Positions 8,931-20,174 of a DNA stretch of 64,000 bases are shown piece after piece; positions within the stretch are counted from its first letter, which is position 1; the number at the start of each line of letters is the position of its first letter. A program made the translations under genes and the position numbers. The stretch is from Micromonospora nigra. Its GTDB lineage: Bacteria > Actinomycetota > Actinomycetes > Mycobacteriales > Micromonosporaceae. The stretch is from the NCBI RefSeq assembly GCF_900091585.1, contig NZ_FMHT01000003.1, forward strand, positions 5,544,001-5,608,000, in the 5' to 3' direction. The notes beneath the pieces are model-generated. The model saw nothing but the letters and a program-made list of their open reading frames with translations, was not told the origin of the DNA and ran no database searches.

Positions 8931-9835
8931 TGCGCGTCGTCCTCACCGGCGCGGGCGGTTTCATCGGCCGGCACGTGTGGCGGGCGCTGACCGACGCGGG
9001 GGCCCGGGTCACCACGGTCGGACGGCGTGCCCTGCCCGACTCCGACCGGCACGCGTGCCTCGACGTGAAGCCGTCCACCGGTGCCGACCTGACCGCGTTG
9101 CTCGCCGCCGAACGCACCCCGGTGGTGCTCGTCAACTGCGCCGGCACCACCGGGGCCGACGTTGCGGCCCTGGCGGCCGGTAACGTCGCACTGCCGGCGA
9201 CCCTGGTCGCGGCGGCGGCCCGTGCCGGCGTACCCGCTCGGCTGGTGCACCTCGGCTCCGCCGCCGAGTACGGGCCGGTGGAGCCGGGCAGCTCGGCCCG
9301 GGAGGGCGACCCGGTGCGCCCTGTGGGCTGCTACGCGCGCAGCAAGCTCGCCGGTACCCGCATCGTCGGCGCGGCGGCCCGCTTCGGGCTCGACGCGGTG
9401 GTGCTGCGGGTGACCAACCCGGTCGGCCCCGGAGCCCCCACGGACAGCCTGTCGGGGACGCTGGTCGCCCAGATCAGGCGTGCCCGCGACCACGGTGGAC
9501 CCGTACGCATCGGTGGGGTCACCGCCGTGCGGGACTTCGTCGACGTGCGCGACGTGGCGGCGGCGGTGGTCGCGGCCACACGGGCGCCCGCACTGGTCGA
9601 GCCCGTGCTCAATGTGGGCAGCGGCCGGGCCACGACCGTCCGGGAGTTGGTCGACACCATGCTCGACGTGAGCGGCTACCGCGGCGAGGTGCGCCACGAC
9701 GGCGGCGGATCGGCCCGGTCGGCGGCGGTGCCGTGGCTGCGGGCCGACATCGGCGCGGCGGTCCGGGTGCTGGGCTGGCGGCCCGCCACCGACCTGCGGA
9801 CCACCCTCACCGACCTGTGGCGGCACGCGACGTGA
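8927..9835 (+). CDS. NAD-dependent epimerase/ketoreductase, extended SDR (302 aa)
   Basis: A second extended SDR: Rossmann motif LTGAGGFIGRHVWRAL, catalytic YxxxK in GCYARSKLAGTR, and the late motif RDFVDVRDVAAAVV followed by NVGSGRATTVRELVD. Proteins of this shape act as NDP-4-keto-sugar reductases or epimerases, so it could finish the sugar begun by the first SDR. ATG 8927 overlaps the previous stop (ATGATG; the second ATG at 8930 is equally possible). The order dehydratase, nucleotidyltransferase, reductase, GT39 suggests one sugar is made and transferred. Confidence 0.8.
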   Translation: MMRVVLTGAGGFIGRHVWRALTDAGARVTTVGRRALPDSDRHACLDVKPSTGADLTALLAAERTPVVLVNCAGTTGADVAALAAGNVALPATLVAAAARAGVPARLVHLGSAAEYGPVEPGSSAREGDPVRPVGCYARSKLAGTRIVGAAARFGLDAVVLRVTNPVGPGAPTDSLSGTLVAQIRRARDHGGPVRIGGVTAVRDFVDVRDVAAAVVAATRAPALVEPVLNVGSGRATTVRELVDTMLDVSGYRGEVRHDGGGSARSAAVPWLRADIGAAVRVLGWRPATDLRTTLTDLWRHAT

Positions 9836-9914
9836 CGGCCGCCCCCGACCCGCCGCCTGAGCACCGACGACCCCGCGGCGGGGCGTACCCCGACACCGAT
9901 GGAGAGGACCACCC

Positions 9915-12077
9915 ATGACTTCCGTGACGCACGACCCGCCACTGGCCGCCGCGCCAGCCGGGGAACCGACACCGGCACCCCCGCAGCGGGGCGGGTGGCC
10001 GGCCCGGCTCGCGCTCGCCGGCGTCTGCCTGCTGGCCGGTCTGCTGTACGTGTGGGACATCGGGGTCAGCGACTACGGCAACTCGTACTACTCCGCCGCG
10101 GTCAAGTCCATGACCACCAGCCCGACCAACTTCCTGTTTGGCGCGTTCGACCCGTACGGCGTGGTGTCCACCGACAAACCGCCGATGAGCCTGTGGCCCC
10201 AGGCCCTGTCCGTGCTGGTGTTCGGCTTCCACAGTTGGGCCCTGCTGCTGCCGCAGGTGATCGAGGGGGTGCTCGCGGTCTTCCTGCTGCACCGCGCGGT
10301 GCGGATCTGGGCGGGGGAGCGGGTGGCGCTGCTCGCGGCGTTGATCCTGGCCGTCACCCCGATCACCGTCGCCATCAACCGGGACAACAACACCGACGCG
10401 CTGCTGGTGCTGCTGCTGGTCGCGGCCGCGTACACGTTCACCCGCGCGGTGCACGTCGACGTGGACCGCAGCCGCACGTGGTGGCTGATGTCGACGGCGT
10501 TCCTGATCGGCTGCGGCTTCCTGACCAAGTGGATGGAGGCGTGGCTCGTGGTGCCGGGCTTCGCGTTGGCGTACCTGCTGGGCAGCACCACCCCGGTGCG
10601 GCGGCGGATCACCGACCTGCTGGCCGCGGGCGGGGTGCTGACGGTCTCCTCGTTCTGGTGGCCGGCGCTGCACGACCTGTGGCCGGGCGAACGCCCCTAC
10701 ATGGGCGCGAGCACCAACGGCCTGGCCATGCAGGTGATCTTCGGCTACAACGGCTTCGGCAAGATCTTCGACTTCGGTCAGGAGTACAACGGCTCGGGCA
10801 TCAACGTGGCCCTCAGCATGGTCGGCATGGGCGGCGGCATCCCCCACCTCAACCGGATGTTCATCCCCGAGGTGGGCGGCCAGATCTCCTGGCTGCTGCC
10901 GTTCAGCCTGCTCGTGCTGGCCGCCGTGGGCGCGGCCGGGTACCGCCGGCTGTGGCACCGACTGCCCGGCGACCGGCTGGAGCGCAACGGCTGGCTGGTG
11001 TGGGGCTCCTGGATGCTCGTCACGATCCTCGTCTTCAGCTTCGTGCAGGGCATCTGGCACCCGTACTACACGACGCTGCTGGGCCCGGCGGTCGCCGCGG
11101 TGTCGGCGGCCGGCCTCGCCGTGCTGTGGCGGTGGTACCGGCAGGCCCCCGACCTGCGGTGGACGCTGCTGCCGCTGGCGATCGTCCTCACCGCCGCCTG
11201 GGCCGTCGAGCTGTCCTCCCGGGACGCCTCGTGGCACGGCTGGACCCGCTGGGTGGTGCTGCCCGCGGCGGCCGTGGCGGTGGTGGGTCTCGCGCTGGCC
11301 CGCCGGGGCGGGCAGGGAGGTGCCCTGGCCCGTCCGGCGCTGGCACTCGGGGTGGCGGCGATGCTGTTGACCCCGACGGTGTGGTCGGTGGGCACCGCCG
11401 TCGAGCACGGCACCAACGGTGGTTTCCCCTCGGCCGGCCCGCCGAACGACGCCTTCAACGCGCTGCTGCGCGGTGAACTCGCGCCGGACGCGTCGTTCCC
11501 CGCCATGCCGCCGGGCATGGCGATGCCGCCCGGCGCGCCCCTGCCCCCCGGGATGGAGGCACCGCCGGAGATGCCGTTCCCGCCGGGCATGGAGCTGCCC
11601 GACCTGGACGACCTGCCGAAGGGCCCGCCGCGGGTGGGCGGCCTCGGCGGCCCCGACCTCACCGACGAGAAGCGGGCCATCCTCGACTACGCGGTACGCA
11701 ACTCCGGCGACGCGGACATCGCCCTGGCCGTCGAGGGCGGCGGGCTGGCTGCCGCGGCGTTCATCATCAACAGCGAGGCCACGGTGATCGGCATGGGTGG
11801 CTACCTGGGCGCCGACGACGCGCCGTCGGTCGACCAGCTCCAGCGCTGGGTGGCGCAGGGCAAGCTCAGGTACGTGCTGTCGGCCGCGCCGGGCGATCGC
11901 CGGCTGGGTGGGATCGCCGGGATGGGAGGCGAGGTGCAGCAGCAGCGGGTGCCGTGGGTGCAACGCAACTGCCAGGTCGTCGACCCGGCGGAGTACGGCG
12001 GCACCTCCTACGAACCGGGCACGCCGTTGCTGATCCCCAGCTTCGCCGACGCCGCCCTCTACCGGTGCGGGCAGTGA
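9915..12077 (+). CDS. GT39-family membrane glycosyltransferase with Pro/Met-rich insert (720 aa)
   Basis: An integral-membrane glycosyltransferase of the PMT/ArnT superfamily (GT39), which uses polyprenyl-phosphate sugars on the outer face of the membrane. The N-terminal part has the acidic first loop DIGVSDYGNSYYSAAVKSM and the element STDKPPMSLWPQAL typical of actinobacterial members, then about 11-12 hydrophobic helices to residue 500. After the membrane part comes a low-complexity stretch (about 530-565) of repeated PPGM/PPGA units, then a soluble domain of about 150 residues ending DAALYRCGQ. GT39 enzymes are uncommon in antibiotic clusters, so it may serve cell-envelope sugar transfer instead. 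The next gene starts one base after its stop. Confidence 0.8.
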   Translation: MTSVTHDPPLAAAPAGEPTPAPPQRGGWPARLALAGVCLLAGLLYVWDIGVSDYGNSYYSAAVKSMTTSPTNFLFGAFDPYGVVSTDKPPMSLWPQALSVLVFGFHSWALLLPQVIEGVLAVFLLHRAVRIWAGERVALLAALILAVTPITVAINRDNNTDALLVLLLVAAAYTFTRAVHVDVDRSRTWWLMSTAFLIGCGFLTKWMEAWLVVPGFALAYLLGSTTPVRRRITDLLAAGGVLTVSSFWWPALHDLWPGERPYMGASTNGLAMQVIFGYNGFGKIFDFGQEYNGSGINVALSMVGMGGGIPHLNRMFIPEVGGQISWLLPFSLLVLAAVGAAGYRRLWHRLPGDRLERNGWLVWGSWMLVTILVFSFVQGIWHPYYTTLLGPAVAAVSAAGLAVLWRWYRQAPDLRWTLLPLAIVLTAAWAVELSSRDASWHGWTRWVVLPAAAVAVVGLALARRGGQGGALARPALALGVAAMLLTPTVWSVGTAVEHGTNGGFPSAGPPNDAFNALLRGELAPDASFPAMPPGMAMPPGAPLPPGMEAPPEMPFPPGMELPDLDDLPKGPPRVGGLGGPDLTDEKRAILDYAVRNSGDADIALAVEGGGLAAAAFIINSEATVIGMGGYLGADDAPSVDQLQRWVAQGKLRYVLSAAPGDRRLGGIAGMGGEVQQQRVPWVQRNCQVVDPAEYGGTSYEPGTPLLIPSFADAALYRCGQ

Positions 12078-12078
12078 C

Positions 12079-12813
12079 ATGCGGTCCACGGAGATCCGCC
12101 GGCTGACCGACGTCGAGGACCGCCACTGGTGGTTCCGGGAGAAGCGCAGCATCCTCGCCCGGGAGCTGCGTCGCCTCGGCGCGCCGGGGCGGGCCCTCGA
12201 CATCGGGGCTGCCGGCGGTGGCAACAGCCGCGTCCTGCGCGACCATGGCTGGCGGGCGGTGGCCGCGGACCTCAACGAGACCGCCGTGACGATCGCCCGT
12301 GAGCGGGGCCTGGATGCCGTCCACGCCGACGCCCGGGACCTGCCCTGGGAGGACGGCACCTTCGACCTGGTGACCGCCTTCGAGGTGCTGGAGCACATCA
12401 AGGAGGACGACGTCGCAGCGGCGGAGATCCACCGGGTGCTCCGCCCCGGCGGCGTCGCCCTGGTCACCGTCCCCGCCGACATGCGGCTGTGGTCCGCCCA
12501 CGACGAGGCGGTGCACCACGTCCGCCGCTACGACCGGGCCGGCCTGACCCGGGTCGTCGCCGGGTCGGGCCTGGTCGTCGACCGGGTGTGGAGCTGGAAC
12601 GTGCTGCTGCGGCCGCTGATCGCCGCGTACCGGCGGCGGTCCACCGGCAGCGACATCGACGACCCGCCGCCCGCCCTGGTCAACGCGGCGCTGCGGGGGA
12701 TCCTGGTCGCCGAGCGGCACCTGCCGTTGGGTTCGCTGCCCGGCGTCTCCCTGATCCTGCGGGCCCACCGGCCCGCCACCGGGCCCCCTGCGTCGCCGGG
12801 GCCAGGGCTCTGA
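12079..12813 (+). CDS. Class I SAM-dependent methyltransferase (244 aa)
   Basis: A Rossmann-fold methyltransferase. The opening VEDRHWWFREKRSILAREL is typical of methyltransferases that travel with glycosyltransferases. Motif I is ALDIGAAGGGNSRVL, followed by acidic post-I AADLNETAV and motif IV-like DLVTAFEVLEHI. It starts one base after the GT39 stop, so the two are translationally coupled. It may methylate the sugar or the lipid-linked intermediate, or the aromatic core; the sequence does not decide. A strong terminator follows. Confidence 0.85.
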   Translation: MRSTEIRRLTDVEDRHWWFREKRSILARELRRLGAPGRALDIGAAGGGNSRVLRDHGWRAVAADLNETAVTIARERGLDAVHADARDLPWEDGTFDLVTAFEVLEHIKEDDVAAAEIHRVLRPGGVALVTVPADMRLWSAHDEAVHHVRRYDRAGLTRVVAGSGLVVDRVWSWNVLLRPLIAAYRRRSTGSDIDDPPPALVNAALRGILVAERHLPLGSLPGVSLILRAHRPATGPPASPGPGL

Positions 12814-12817
12814 CGCG

Positions 12818-12854
12818 ACGGTGCCCGGCCCCCGCTCGGGGGGCCGGGCACCGT
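12818..12854. terminator. Bidirectional terminator (16-bp stem)
   Basis: A perfect 16-bp inverted repeat (12818-12833 with 12839-12854) lies between the convergent methyltransferase (+) and AMP-ligase (-) genes. It is likely used in both directions. Confidence 0.8.
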
Positions 12855-12872
12855 CGTCGCCCGGACCGGACG

Positions 12873-14543
12873 TCAGGCAGCCGCCGCCGTCGCGGCGACG
12901 TACGCGCGCAGCGCCTTCTTGTCGACCTTGCCCAGCGGCGTGACCGGCAGCTCGTCGACCTCCACCAGCCGCTCGGGCAGCTTGAACCGGGCCATCCCGG
13001 CAGCCAGCATCGCCGACCGCACGTCGGCGAGCGCCACGGCGCCACCCGGCCGGAGCACCACGACCAGGCACACCCGCTCGCCGAGCTCAGGGTCGGGCAT
13101 CGCCACGGCCGCGGCCTGCTCGACGTCGTCGAGCCCTCGCGCGACGTTCTCGATCTCCTCGGCGTGGATCTTCTCGCCGCCCCGGTTCACCACGTCCTTC
13201 TCCCGGCCGACCACCACGAGGTTGCCCTCCGGCGTACGGCGGACCACGTCCCCGGTGCGGTACCAGCCGTCGACGAACACGTGCCGGTCGTGTTCCGGGG
13301 TGTCGTAGTAGCCGCGCAGGGTGTAGGGGCCCTGGGTGAGCAGCACGCCCGGCTGCCCCACCGGAACCGGCACGCCGCGCTCGTCGACGATGCGGATCTC
13401 GTCGTCCGGGCAGACGGGCCGCCCCTGGGTGTGGTGCACCACCTCGGGCGGATCGTCGAGTCGGGTCATGCAGAGCAGCCCCTCGGCCATCCCGAAGACC
13501 TGCTGCAGGGTGCAGCCGAAGGCCGGCCCGATCAGACCTGCCACGGCCGGGTCGAGCCGGGCCGCGCCCACCTGGAGCAGCCGCAGCGAACCGACGTCCG
13601 TGCCCGGGTACTCCTCCAGGTGCCGCAGCCAGCGTTGCACGATCGCGGGAACCACCGATGTGGCGGTGACCTCCTCCCGCTCGATCAGGCCCAGGGCCAC
13701 CTCCGGCGTGGTCGACGGGGCGACCACCACCCGGCCGCCGGCGAGCAGGGTGCCCAGCACCCCGGGGCCGGTGTTGGGGAAGCCGTGACCCAGGGGAAGG
13801 ACCGCCAGGTACCTGCTGTCGGGCCCGAACCGGCACAGCTGCACGGCCCGCTTGACCATGTACGTCAGGTCGTTGTGGGTGCGGGGGATGAGCTTCGGCA
13901 CCCCCGTCGTCCCGCCGGAGAGGATCAGCATGGCGACGGCGTCACCGCTGGGCGCGGCGGCGTCCAGCTCGGCCGCCGAGGTGCCCGGATCAGCCGCGGG
14001 CGCGCACAGCTCCGCCAGGCTCAGGCTGCCCGGCCGTACGTCGTCCCCGGCCACCACGACGTGCGCGGCGTACGGGCTCTCGGCGACGATCCGGTGGGCC
14101 ATCGCCTGGTGGTCGAAGTCCCGGTACACGTCGGGCACCACGACGGCGCGGGCCTGCGTGTGCGCGACCAGGCCGCTGAGTTCGCGCTCCCGGTGCTGGG
14201 GCAGCGCCCAGACGGGCAGGACGCCGAGGCGCAGGCACGCCACCGTCGTCACCACGTGCTCCCACCGGTTCGGCAGCTGCACCACGACCCGGTCGTCGGG
14301 GCGCAGCCCCAGCGCGGCCAGCCGGGTGGCCGCGCCGTCGGCGCGGGCCAGCAACTCCCGGTACGTCATGCGGGTCGACCCGTCGACGAGGCACACCGCG
14401 TCGGGGGTCCGGCGGGCGGCGTCGGCGAGGTGCTGGCCCAGTGAGCGCCCCTCCCAGTAGCCGCGAGCCACGTACCGGGCGGCGAGTTCGCCCGGCCACG
14501 CGACGGTCCCGCGTCGACTCGGCTTCACCGCTGTCTCTGCCAT
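12873..14543 (-). CDS. Aryl-acid AMP ligase, EntE/DhbE-like (556 aa)
   Basis: An adenylating enzyme of the ANL superfamily. The A3 (P-loop) motif [20 protein letters not shown] is that of 2,3-dihydroxybenzoate/salicylate ligases. Further cores are [37 protein letters not shown], the hinge [20 protein letters not shown] and the catalytic C-terminal Lys in [11 protein letters not shown]. It would activate an aromatic acid as acyl-AMP and pass it to CoA or a carrier protein. It is divergent from the aromatic PKS with 290 bp between them, which matches clusters where a 6-methylsalicylate- or naphthoate-type acid is released and then re-activated. The start is ATG 14543 ([10 protein letters not shown]), with AGGAG about 9 nt upstream. 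Confidence 0.88.
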   Translation of the reverse strand: MAETAVKPSRRGTVAWPGELAARYVARGYWEGRSLGQHLADAARRTPDAVCLVDGSTRMTYRELLARADGAATRLAALGLRPDDRVVVQLPNRWEHVVTTVACLRLGVLPVWALPQHRERELSGLVAHTQARAVVVPDVYRDFDHQAMAHRIVAESPYAAHVVVAGDDVRPGSLSLAELCAPAADPGTSAAELDAAAPSGDAVAMLILSGGTTGVPKLIPRTHNDLTYMVKRAVQLCRFGPDSRYLAVLPLGHGFPNTGPGVLGTLLAGGRVVVAPSTTPEVALGLIEREEVTATSVVPAIVQRWLRHLEEYPGTDVGSLRLLQVGAARLDPAVAGLIGPAFGCTLQQVFGMAEGLLCMTRLDDPPEVVHHTQGRPVCPDDEIRIVDERGVPVPVGQPGVLLTQGPYTLRGYYDTPEHDRHVFVDGWYRTGDVVRRTPEGNLVVVGREKDVVNRGGEKIHAEEIENVARGLDDVEQAAAVAMPDPELGERVCLVVVLRPGGAVALADVRSAMLAAGMARFKLPERLVEVDELPVTPLGKVDKKALRAYVAATAAAA

Positions 14544-14833
14544 CGGTCGCTCCTTGCGGCGCTGGTTCTGGCGACCCCCGCGAGGGTCGTTCTTCCCGGC
14601 AGCCTATGGACACTTCCCACGCCGGTCGTCTCGCCGATTGCGCACTGCTCAGCGCCATCCGGGCACGCCGCACGCCAAGAGTTGAGGCGACCTCCCACGC
14701 GGACAGAAACTGTCGCTTAATGGTCGACCCGCTTCGGGTGAGCTTCTCGCCGAATCCGCCGAAAGGCGCGAGCGACACCGTGGCCAGAGACCGTATTCGT
14801 GTCCGTTCCGTGAATCGAAGAGGGTGCGGGGAC
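14544..14833. promoter_or_regulatory. Divergent promoter region, AMP ligase versus PKS
   Basis: These 290 bp between divergent pathway genes are the most likely control point of the aromatic pathway. I see no gene in them. No cluster-specific activator gene lies next to it, so regulation may come from outside or from the PucR, HTH or TetR proteins in this window. Confidence 0.4.
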
Positions 14834-17800
14834 TTGAGTGAGAACGCAGCATCCGAAGACGCCGTAGCCATCATTGGGATGAGTTGCAGATTCGCCCCAG
14901 ACCTCGACTCTCCACAGAAGTTCTGGGAATTTCTGCTCGCCGGTCGAACGGCCGTCGGGGAGATGCCGGAGAAGCGCTGGAAGCCGTACGCCGCGAGTAG
15001 CCCGCAGGCCACGGCCATCATGCGGGAGACGACCCTTCGCGGCGCGTTCCTCGATGACATCGAGGGATTCGACGCGGACTTCTTCGGCATATCGCCCCGT
15101 GAGGCGGACTTCCTGGATCCGCAGCAGCGGTTCATGCTGGAGCTGGCCTGGGAGGCACTGACCGACGCGGGGATCCCGCCGATGTCGCTGGGCGGCACCG
15201 ACGCCGGTGTCTACGTGGCGGCCAACTCCAACGACTATGGTCGCCGCCTCCTGGAGGACATCCCGCGTACTGGGGCGTACGCGGTCAACGGCACCACCTA
15301 CTACGGCATCGCCAACCGGGTGTCGTACTTCCTGGACCTGCGTGGGCCCAGCATGGCGGTGGACACCGCCTGCGCCGGCTCGCTGACCGCGCTGCACCTG
15401 GCCAGCCAGGCACTGCGTACCGGGGAGACACCGCTGGCCATCGTCGGTGGCCTCAACATCATGGCCACGCCCGCCCTCAACGTCGCCCTCGACGCCGCGG
15501 GCGCGATGTCCCCCGACGGCCGCAGCAAGGCCTTCGACAAGGACGCCGACGGCTACGGCCGGGGCGAGGGCGCGGGCGTGGTGGTGCTGAAGCTCCTCGC
15601 CGACGCCCGCCGCGACGGCGACCCGGTGCTCGCCGTGATCCTCGGCAGCGTCGTCTCCCAGGACGGCCGATCCGACGGCATGATGGCGCCCAACGCCGAG
15701 GCCCAGGAGCACATGCTGCGCCAGGCGTACGGCCGCATCGGCGTGGCGCCGGGCACGGTCGACTACGTGGAGGCCCACGGTACGGGCACCCCGACGGGTG
15801 ACGGCAAGGAACTCGAAGCCCTGATCAAGGTCTTCGGCCCCGGCCGGCCCGCCGAGCAACCCTGCCTGGTCGGGTCCGTCAAGCCGAACGTCGGCCACGT
15901 CGAGGGCGGCTCGGGCATCACCGGCCTGATCAAGACGGTGCTGGCCCTGCGGCACGAGCAGATCCCGCCGAGCCTGCACAGCGAACCGAACCCGGACTTC
16001 GACTGGGACGGCTCCGGCCTGCGACTGGTCGACCGGCCGACGCCCTGGCCGGTCAACGGCCGGGCCCGGCGTGCCGGCATCTCCAGCTACGGCGTCGGTG
16101 GGACCATCGCCCACCTCGTCATCGAGGAGAGCCCCGAGCGGGCGGCGGAGAAGCCGGCCGCCGCGACGGCGGCGGGCACCCGCGCGGTGTTCCCCGTCTC
16201 GGCGATGTCGGAGGCGGGGCTGCGCGGGATGGCCGGCGCGGTGGCCGACTGGCTGGACGCCCACCCCGACGCCGACCTCGGCTCGGTCGGGCACACCCTG
16301 GCCCGACGTCGTTCGCACCTGACCCAGCGGGCCGCCGTGGTCGCGGACTCGACCGCCCAGCTCGCCGAGCGGCTGCGCACCCTGGCCGACGGCCGGACCG
16401 GGCCGGGGATCGCCTCGGCGCGGGTCGTGGCCGGGCACCAGGGTGGGGTGGTGTGGGTGTTCTCCGGGCACGGCGCCCAGTGGCCCGGCATGGGGCGCGG
16501 CCTGCTGGCCGAGGATGCCGCGTTCGCCGCGACGATCGACGAGCTGGCCGACGTGTTCCGCGAGGAACTCGGCTGGACCCCCCGGGAGGCGATCCTGGCG
16601 GGCGGCCCGTGGACCGCGGCGCACGTGCAGGCGCTGACCTTCGCGGTGCAGGTGGCCCTGGCCGCGTCGTGGCGCAGCCGGGGCGTCGAACCGGCCGCGG
16701 TCGTCGGACACTCGGTGGGTGAGATCGCCGCCGCGGTGGCGGCGGGCTCCCTGGACCTGCTGGCGGCGGCGCGGTTCGCCTGCCGGCGGGCCGCCGCCCT
16801 GCAGCGGCTGGAGGGACGCGGCGGCATGGCCATGGCGTCCGTGCCGTTCGAGGAGGCACACCGGCGGCTGGCCGGGCGGACGGGCGTCGAGGCGGCGATC
16901 TCCGCCAGCCCGCACTCCACGGTGATCTCCGGCGACCGGGAGGCGCTCGACGAGGTCGTCGCCGCGTGGCGTGCCGACGGCCTGGACCTGCGGCCCGTCG
17001 ACACCGAGATCGCGTTCCACAGCTGGCACGTCGACGAGGTCGTCGACGAGGTGGCCGAGGCCGCCCGCGCGCTGGCACCGCGACCGCCGTCGGTGCCGCT
17101 GTACAGCACGGCCCTGGACGACCCGCGGTCGTCGGCACCGCGCGACAGCGACTACTGGGCGGCGAACCTGCGTCGACCGGTGCGCTTCGCCGAGGCGGTG
17201 CAGGCTGCCGTCGAGGACGGTCACCGGCTGTTCATCGAGGTGTCCTCCCACCCCGTGGTGACGCACTCCGTCGGCGAGACCCTGGACCACCTCGACATCG
17301 AGGACGCCAAGGCCGTCGGCACGCTGCGGCGCGGGACCGACGAGGTCGACACCCTGCTGGGCAACCTGGCGGTCGGGTACTGCCACGGCGCGACCGTCGA
17401 CTGGTCGCGCGGCAACCCCGACGGTGCGCTGGTGGCCCTGCCGGGTGCGGCCTGGCAGCACCGGCCGTACTGGATCTTCCCCGAGGACGCGCCCGAGGCG
17501 GGCCTCGGTGGGGGTCACGACCCCAGCCGGCACAGCCTGCTGGGCGGCCGGCGCACCGTCAGCGGCACTCCCGCCCGCGAGGTGTGGCAGACCCGCCTCG
17601 ACATGGACACCCGCCCCTACCCGCAGAGCCACGGCCTGGTCGGGGTGGAGGTCACCCCGGCGGCGTCCATCATCAACACCTTCGTCGAGGCGGCCGGTGG
17701 GCAGGAACAGCGTCCGGCGCTGACCGACATCGTGCTGCGCACGCCGCTGGCCGTGCAGCCGCCCCGGGTGGTGCAGATCGTCCGCGAGGACCGGCTGCTC

Positions 17801-20116
17801 TCCCTGGCGACCCGGGTCACCGACACCTCCACCTCCGACGACGCCGACGAGTGGATCACCCACACCACCGCCGGGATCGAGCTGGGCGTGCCGCAGCCGA
17901 CCGGGCGGGTCGACGTCGAGGCCCTGCGGGCCCGCCTGGGCGAGGGTTCCTGGAGCTGGGTGGACGAGCTGTTCCGGGGCATGGGCGTGGAGGGCTACGC
18001 CTTCCCGTGGGACCTCGACGAGTTCCGCCGTGACGACGACGAGCAACTCGCCGTCCTGACCATCGAGCCCGCCCCCGCGACCCGGGCGAGCAGCTGGGCG
18101 CACGTCATCGACGGTGCCCTGACCATCAGCGCCGTGGTGGTGGCCCCGCCCGACGCCTCCGTGCTGTGGATGTCGAAGTCCATCGACCGGGTGGCCTTCC
18201 ACGGGGAGCCGCCGGCCCGCATCTACGTGCACAGCCGGCGTTCGCCGCGATCCCCGTCGGACTCGGTGGACGTGCAGGTGGCCGGTGAGGACGGCCGGAT
18301 CGTCTGCGAGGTCACCGGTTTGCGCTTCGCGGCCGTCGACCACCTGGGCACCGCCGTGCTGCCGCGCGACCTGGTGCACGAGGTCGCCTGGCGTCCGCTC
18401 GCGCCGACCACCGCCGGTGCCGAACTCGGCCAGGTCGTTCTCGTCGGTGACCCGGAGGCCACGGGCCTGCTGGCGGCGCAGTTCGACGAGGCCGGGGTGC
18501 GCTGCCTGCGGGTCGCCTCGGAGCCGTCCGGGGACGACTGGAGCCCGGCGCTGCCGCCGGAGGCGCTCGGCCGGGCCGGCACCGTCCTCGTGGTGCCGTC
18601 CGCCCCGCGTGACGGCGAGCCGCTGGAGCGGGCCACGGAACGGGCGGCGTGGATGTTGGTGCGTACCGTGCAGCGGCTCATCGAGGAGGCGGCACAGGCT
18701 CCCGGTGGGGGCGCCGCGCAGCGGGTGTGGTGCCTGACCCGCGGGGTACGCGCCGCCGGCCGCGAGGAGTCGCTGGCGTTCGCGCCGCTGTGGGGCATCG
18801 CCCGCATCGTGGCCGGTGAGCATCCGGAGCTGTGGGGTGGCCTGGTCGACACCGACGTCGTCGAGGCCGACCTCGCCGCCCGGCTGCTGCCCGTGCTGAC
18901 CGGCCCGGCCGGGGCCGAGGACGTCGTGTCGCTGACCGCGCACGGCGCTGAGGTGGCCCGGCTGACCCCGATCGAGCGCAGCGCCGACGGGACCCCGTTG
19001 CAGTGCTCGCCGTCCGGCACCGTGCTCGTCACCGGTGGTCTCGGCGCGCTCGGCCTCGAGGTCGCCCGGTGGCTGGTCGACCGGGGTGCGCGGCGGCTGC
19101 TGCTCACCGGCCGGCGAGGGCTGCCGCCCCGCGCGGAGTGGGACTCCGTGGGCGATCCGAAGGTGCGCCGCCAGATCGACAGCGTGCTCGCCATCGAGGC
19201 GCTCGGGGTGACCGTCAGCGTCGTCGCGCTGGACATCACCGACCCCGAGGCGGTCGCCGCGACGCTGGCGCCGGGCGCGGTCGGGCTGCCGCCGATCCGG
19301 GGCATCGTGCACGCCGCCGGTGTGGTCAACGACGACCTGGTGGACAAGGTGGACCTGGCGGGGCTGCGCGAGGTGCTGGCTCCGAAGGTCACCGGGGCGC
19401 TGGTGCTGCACCGCCTGTTCCCGCCCGGCAGCCTGGACTTCTTCGTGCTGTTCTCCTCGTGTGGCCAGTTCGCCCGGCTGTCCGGGCAGACCAGCTACGC
19501 GGCGGCCAACTCGTTCCTCGACGCCCTGGCGGCGCACCGCAACGTCGGTGGCCACACCGACACCGTCAGCCTCGGCTGGACGTCCTGGCGGGGCCTGGGT
19601 CTGTCGGAGAACATCTCGACGACGATGGTGGAGGCCAACTCCCGCGGCCTGGAGGCGGTCTCCGTGGCGGAGGCGTTCCGGGCCTGGGCGTTCGGCGACC
19701 GTTTCAAGGCGAGCTACCAGGCCATCCTGCGGGTGCTGCCGACGCCGCCGCAGATCCCGCGGCTGCCGATGTTCCGCGAGCTCACCGCACCCGACGAGGC
19801 CACCACGGCCGGTGTCGGGCAGGGCTTCACGCTCGACGTCGACGGGCTCGACGAGGAGGCCGCGCGGGAGGCGGTCACCGCCGACGTCCGCGAACAGGTG
19901 GCCACCGAGCTGAACCTCGACCCGACGGACGTGGAACTGAAGCGTCCGCTGGTGGAACTCGGCGTGGACTCGGTCATGACGGTCGCGCTGCGGGTGCGCC
20001 TGCAGCGACGCTACGGCCTGGACCTGCCCCCGACGATCCTCTGGGCCCGACCGACCGTGGCCGCGCTCTCCGAGCACGTCCACGACAGCCTGCGGCCGCG
20101 CGTCGAGGCCGCATGA
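14834..20116 (+). CDS. Iterative type I PKS, 6-MSA/naphthoate type (KS-AT-DH-KR-ACP, 1760 aa)
   Basis: A single-module PKS used iteratively to build an aromatic acid from malonyl-CoA. KS (about 10-435) has Cys180 in DTACAG and His315/His355 in [11 protein letters not shown] and [12 protein letters not shown] (about 555-860) has GHSVGE with Ser627 and AFHS, as in malonyl-specific domains. DH-like domain (about 900-1190) has His933 in [10 protein letters not shown] and Asp1093 in VIDGAL; in 6-MSA synthases this region acts as a product-release domain. KR (about 1390-1570) has TGGLGALG at 1400 and Tyr1555. ACP has Ser1713 in GVDSVMT. There is no methyltransferase or thioesterase. The frame is open to 14441, but homology begins at [23 protein letters not shown] 14834 has AAGAGGG upstream, and GTG 14810 is an alternative. 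Length matches bacterial 6-MSA/orsellinate/naphthoate synthases; the KR argues against a purely unreduced orsellinate product. Confidence 0.92.
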   Translation: MSENAASEDAVAIIGMSCRFAPDLDSPQKFWEFLLAGRTAVGEMPEKRWKPYAASSPQATAIMRETTLRGAFLDDIEGFDADFFGISPREADFLDPQQRFMLELAWEALTDAGIPPMSLGGTDAGVYVAANSNDYGRRLLEDIPRTGAYAVNGTTYYGIANRVSYFLDLRGPSMAVDTACAGSLTALHLASQALRTGETPLAIVGGLNIMATPALNVALDAAGAMSPDGRSKAFDKDADGYGRGEGAGVVVLKLLADARRDGDPVLAVILGSVVSQDGRSDGMMAPNAEAQEHMLRQAYGRIGVAPGTVDYVEAHGTGTPTGDGKELEALIKVFGPGRPAEQPCLVGSVKPNVGHVEGGSGITGLIKTVLALRHEQIPPSLHSEPNPDFDWDGSGLRLVDRPTPWPVNGRARRAGISSYGVGGTIAHLVIEESPERAAEKPAAATAAGTRAVFPVSAMSEAGLRGMAGAVADWLDAHPDADLGSVGHTLARRRSHLTQRAAVVADSTAQLAERLRTLADGRTGPGIASARVVAGHQGGVVWVFSGHGAQWPGMGRGLLAEDAAFAATIDELADVFREELGWTPREAILAGGPWTAAHVQALTFAVQVALAASWRSRGVEPAAVVGHSVGEIAAAVAAGSLDLLAAARFACRRAAALQRLEGRGGMAMASVPFEEAHRRLAGRTGVEAAISASPHSTVISGDREALDEVVAAWRADGLDLRPVDTEIAFHSWHVDEVVDEVAEAARALAPRPPSVPLYSTALDDPRSSAPRDSDYWAANLRRPVRFAEAVQAAVEDGHRLFIEVSSHPVVTHSVGETLDHLDIEDAKAVGTLRRGTDEVDTLLGNLAVGYCHGATVDWSRGNPDGALVALPGAAWQHRPYWIFPEDAPEAGLGGGHDPSRHSLLGGRRTVSGTPAREVWQTRLDMDTRPYPQSHGLVGVEVTPAASIINTFVEAAGGQEQRPALTDIVLRTPLAVQPPRVVQIVREDRLLSLATRVTDTSTSDDADEWITHTTAGIELGVPQPTGRVDVEALRARLGEGSWSWVDELFRGMGVEGYAFPWDLDEFRRDDDEQLAVLTIEPAPATRASSWAHVIDGALTISAVVVAPPDASVLWMSKSIDRVAFHGEPPARIYVHSRRSPRSPSDSVDVQVAGEDGRIVCEVTGLRFAAVDHLGTAVLPRDLVHEVAWRPLAPTTAGAELGQVVLVGDPEATGLLAAQFDEAGVRCLRVASEPSGDDWSPALPPEALGRAGTVLVVPSAPRDGEPLERATERAAWMLVRTVQRLIEEAAQAPGGGAAQRVWCLTRGVRAAGREESLAFAPLWGIARIVAGEHPELWGGLVDTDVVEADLAARLLPVLTGPAGAEDVVSLTAHGAEVARLTPIERSADGTPLQCSPSGTVLVTGGLGALGLEVARWLVDRGARRLLLTGRRGLPPRAEWDSVGDPKVRRQIDSVLAIEALGVTVSVVALDITDPEAVAATLAPGAVGLPPIRGIVHAAGVVNDDLVDKVDLAGLREVLAPKVTGALVLHRLFPPGSLDFFVLFSSCGQFARLSGQTSYAAANSFLDALAAHRNVGGHTDTVSLGWTSWRGLGLSENISTTMVEANSRGLEAVSVAEAFRAWAFGDRFKASYQAILRVLPTPPQIPRLPMFRELTAPDEATTAGVGQGFTLDVDGLDEEAAREAVTADVREQVATELNLDPTDVELKRPLVELGVDSVMTVALRVRLQRRYGLDLPPTILWARPTVAALSEHVHDSLRPRVEAA

Positions 20117-20174
20117 CACACCGCGAGACCGCACCCCGACCGCCGGGGGCGGACAGGACGGAAGGACCGAACCG

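Noticed and set aside
14834..20116. Enediyne-type iterative PKS
   Set aside because: An enediyne PKS would have a different domain order with an integral phosphopantetheinyl transferase and the companion thioesterase and unbL/U/V genes. This one is KS-AT-DH-KR-ACP of 6-MSA type. The SgcJ-like protein alone is not enough.
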